This document shows, piece after piece, positions 62,349 to 64,000 of a DNA stretch of 64,000 bases. How positions within the stretch are numbered: position 1 is the stretch's first letter; the number at the start of each line of letters is the position of its first letter. Position numbers and translations under genes: made by a program. The notes below the pieces were generated by a model. It had not been told where the DNA came from. It saw only the letters and a list, made by a program, of their open reading frames with translations, and searched no databases. The stretch is from Anaerolineae bacterium UTCFX2 (GTDB lineage Bacteria > Chloroflexota > Anaerolineae > Anaerolineales > UBA4823): contig MWTA01000027.1 of assembly GCA_002050125.1 (NCBI GenBank), forward strand, positions 1 to 64,000, given 5' to 3'.

Positions 62349-63779
62349 TTAGTCGCCGTAGCCGATGCGGACTTCGTTCACCCCTTCGGCGCGGCGCAGA
62401 TGATGCTCGAATAAATATTCCGCGTTCAATTGAGTGTACTGGCTGACCACACGCCGTAAATCGGCAGCCGTGCGTTCCTCGAGGTTAATTCCAGTGGCGA
62501 GTTTTGCCAGGCGCACCGCCTGGGCGGCATACGCGACGTTGTTGCGCGGCTCGATGCGGTCGAAATCATCAAAAAACCAGCCGCATGAGGTAAACATGCG
62601 CTGGCGTTCACGCTGCGCTTCGAGCATCAGGTGGGTGCGGCGTAATTCCTCGCTCGTCAGCGCCCTGGAGGCGAGTTCGCTGACGAGCGCCTCGATCTTC
62701 ATCTGCCCCAGCATGACGTGGATGTAGCGGTTGCGCAGCAGCCACGGGTCCTTGAACAACGGTCGCGTGACCTCCAGGTACAGGCGGTCGAGGTCGTTTG
62801 CCAGACGTTCAAAGGCGTAGCGAAGCTGGATTTTCCATTCGCCATCGCCGGGTGTGCAGGCGCAGCGTCCCATCCAGCGCGTGATGCCGTGGTGACAGCT
62901 CCAGGAGGTGTATTCGCGGATCTTGACCACTTCTTCGGCGGGGTGCTGGCGCAGCCAGAGAGCGGGAAACGTGGGTTCAAGATTTAATCCTGCGCTGGCG
63001 CCGTCCACCAGCCGCGCCAGAAAATGTTCCCGAAGGCATTGATGGTGCCCGTACAACTCGCCGTCAGAGGCAATAAGGATGAGTTGCGGTTCAGAACGGC
63101 GGGTCTTTTCAGGATGTAGATACTCCTGCACCAGTTCCCTGACAAATACATCTGCATTGATAGTCGAAATTGGGTCAAAGCTAACCCTGGCGCTGAGATC
63201 GCGCTGGAAAAAGAACACCGAGATTTCTCTGCCGTTGGAAAGCTGCACCCGATACGGTTGGGTGGTATCCACGTCGGGCGCCTCAGCCTGCCAGGGCGCC
63301 AGGAGGGTGAACTTTATCCCATGCTTGGCGAGGATCTCGAGCGTCTCCAGATCCACCGCGGTTTCTGGCAGCCACATGCCGAGCGGAGCATGTTGGAAGC
63401 GGTGTACGAAATCGGCAATCCCCCATGAAATTTGGGTAACTTTGTCTTGGTACGATCCCAGCGGCAGGATGGTATGATTGTACGCCTGCGCAATCGCGTT
63501 GCCGACCTGGTAACGGCGCAGACTGACCTGGTTTTGCTCTACAATCTTTTGGCAGGTCAACGGATCAAATTTTTCCATCCAATTGAACAGGGTGGGCCCG
63601 ATATTGAAACTGATCTGCTCGAAATTTCGCAGTTCGGCATTTGGGCGATAGCACTCCGAGTGGATCCTTTCATTCCAATTTGAATACGGCGCCGCACTGG
63701 GCTCGATTGGAATGATGCCGGTTAAAGGATCTTCACGTGGAGGCTGGTAGAAGTGAGCATGAATTGCAAACGCGTTCAA
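62349..63779 (-). CDS. Glycoside hydrolase family 57 protein (DUF3536 type)
   Basis: 476 aa. HAHFYQPPREDPLTG (7-21) with the GH57 His-x-His, the nucleophile Glu139 in GMWLPETAVD and the acid Asp239 in ASDGELYGHH are typical. The rest matches the DUF3536-containing group, with SCHHGITRWMGRCAC in the middle. GH57 enzymes act on alpha-glucans (amylase, branching, 4-alpha-glucanotransferase); the exact reaction is open. The start is TTG at 63779: no in-frame ATG exists between it and the upstream stop, and relatives begin at the same residue (MN-). Convergent with the GH13 gene, 19 bp apart. Confidence 0.9.
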   Translation of the reverse strand: MNAFAIHAHFYQPPREDPLTGIIPIEPSAAPYSNWNERIHSECYRPNAELRNFEQISFNIGPTLFNWMEKFDPLTCQKIVEQNQVSLRRYQVGNAIAQAYNHTILPLGSYQDKVTQISWGIADFVHRFQHAPLGMWLPETAVDLETLEILAKHGIKFTLLAPWQAEAPDVDTTQPYRVQLSNGREISVFFFQRDLSARVSFDPISTINADVFVRELVQEYLHPEKTRRSEPQLILIASDGELYGHHQCLREHFLARLVDGASAGLNLEPTFPALWLRQHPAEEVVKIREYTSWSCHHGITRWMGRCACTPGDGEWKIQLRYAFERLANDLDRLYLEVTRPLFKDPWLLRNRYIHVMLGQMKIEALVSELASRALTSEELRRTHLMLEAQRERQRMFTSCGWFFDDFDRIEPRNNVAYAAQAVRLAKLATGINLEERTAADLRRVVSQYTQLNAEYLFEHHLRRAEGVNEVRIGYGD

Positions 63780-63816
63780 TCTGCTTGGTGCATTCTGTTA
63801 AGTAGTTTCGAGGAGT

Positions 63817-63845
63817 ATTGTATCCTGAAACACGCCAGCAGACAA
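63817..63845 (-). promoter_or_regulatory. Promoter of the GH57 gene
   Basis: On the minus strand TTGTCT (63845-63840, 4/6), 17-bp spacer, TACAAT (63822-63817). It leaves a leader of about 30 nt without Shine-Dalgarno sequence before the TTG start. Confidence 0.55.
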
Positions 63846-63892
63846 CTGGATACGGTACATTCGTACTATCAATCTTGAGAGTTCGATTAGAA

Positions 63893-63898
63893 TATAAT
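63893..63898 (+). promoter_or_regulatory. -10 element of glgA, leaderless geometry
   Basis: TATAAT ends 5 nt before the ATG at 63904. No matching -35 (a TTGAGA at 63875 is too close). Confidence 0.5.
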
Positions 63899-63903
63899 TA
63901 TTC

Positions 63904-64000
63904 ATGAGTAGATCATTGAAAGCGCTGTTCCTGGCTGCGGAAGCAGAGCCGTTTGTGAAGATTGGCGGGCTGGGCGATGTTGCCGGCTCGCTTCCACCGG
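63904..64000 (+). CDS. glgA: Glycogen synthase, N-terminus (truncated by window edge)
   Basis: Only 32 codons are visible. MSRSLKALFLAAEAEPFVKI followed by GGLGDVAGSLP matches the start of GlgA, including the K-x-G-G-L ADP-glucose-binding motif (here KIGGL, about 19-23). It would extend glucosyl chains from ADP- or UDP-glucose. It is divergent from the GH57 gene and completes the impression of a glycogen/alpha-glucan locus. Confidence 0.85.
   Translation, partial: MSRSLKALFLAAEAEPFVKIGGLGDVAGSLPP

Overview
The window looks like chromosome of a Chloroflexota bacterium, most likely class Anaerolineae (inference). Support: GC-rich, densely packed housekeeping genes; a short IF2; a ProRS of the eukaryote/archaeal-like type; a citrate synthase that reads like the mitochondrial enzyme; Thr/Pro-rich LysM proteins; sortase; and large proteins joining a cytoplasmic domain, one membrane helix and an extracytoplasmic repeat domain. 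I saw no insertion sequence, prophage, CRISPR array or rRNA. One tRNA is present (Gln, anticodon CTG).

Layout. 0-3 kb: end of gltX convergent with glnS. 3-8 kb: an orphan molybdenum hydroxylase subunit behind a palindrome-rich leader, then a Zn/Mn-type ABC transporter operon. 8-10.3 kb: tRNA-Gln and sucCD. 10.4-15.5 kb: acpP, two isoprenoid genes (type 2 IPP isomerase, prenyl diphosphate synthase), hemW, and a zinc-ribbon/LysM membrane protein. 15.6-21.1 kb (minus): citrate synthase, malate dehydrogenase, thioredoxin reductase, PEP carboxykinase and a CBS protein; with sucCD upstream this gives much of a TCA/gluconeogenic set. 21.3-27.3 kb (minus): rpsO-pnp, then a nucleotide pyrophosphohydrolase, a LOG-family protein, proS and a helical-repeat protein. 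27.4-30.5 kb: a DHH-CBS-CCA-adding fusion and an acetyltransferase.

30.7-39.7 kb is a long translation/RNA operon, nusA-rnpM-(48-codon ORF)-infB-rbfA-nrnA-truB-ribF-thyA-folA. It lacks rimP before nusA and rplGA before infB, places where many bacteria have them. 39.7-41.6 kb holds a tryptophan-type T-box leader before a TrpB2-type tryptophan synthase beta chain. 41.7-48.3 kb (minus): a site-2 protease with CBS domains, an MFS transporter, an unknown protein, and pyruvate/2-oxoacid dehydrogenase E1alpha-E1beta-E2 without E3.

48.5-57.6 kb is the most unusual part. Two overlapping tandem paralogues each join an ECF-sigma-like cytoplasmic part, one TM helix, (in one copy) LysM, a LolA/RseB-like domain and a TolB-like beta-propeller. 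Facing them are a propeller lipoprotein, a CRP-like sensor domain fused through a TM helix to TPRs, and a small four-cysteine surface protein with a YPPNTG sorting signal followed by its probable sortase. I read this as an envelope-sensing and surface-display module; that function is inference.

57.6-64 kb: a two-domain sulfurtransferase, a very large GH13-type protein, a GH57/DUF3536 protein and the first codons of glycogen synthase, suggesting an alpha-glucan locus. Across the window, promoters often carry an extended -10 (TGG before the -10 hexamer), and at least two, probably three, start codons sit 5-7 nt after a TATAAT, the geometry of leaderless mRNAs.
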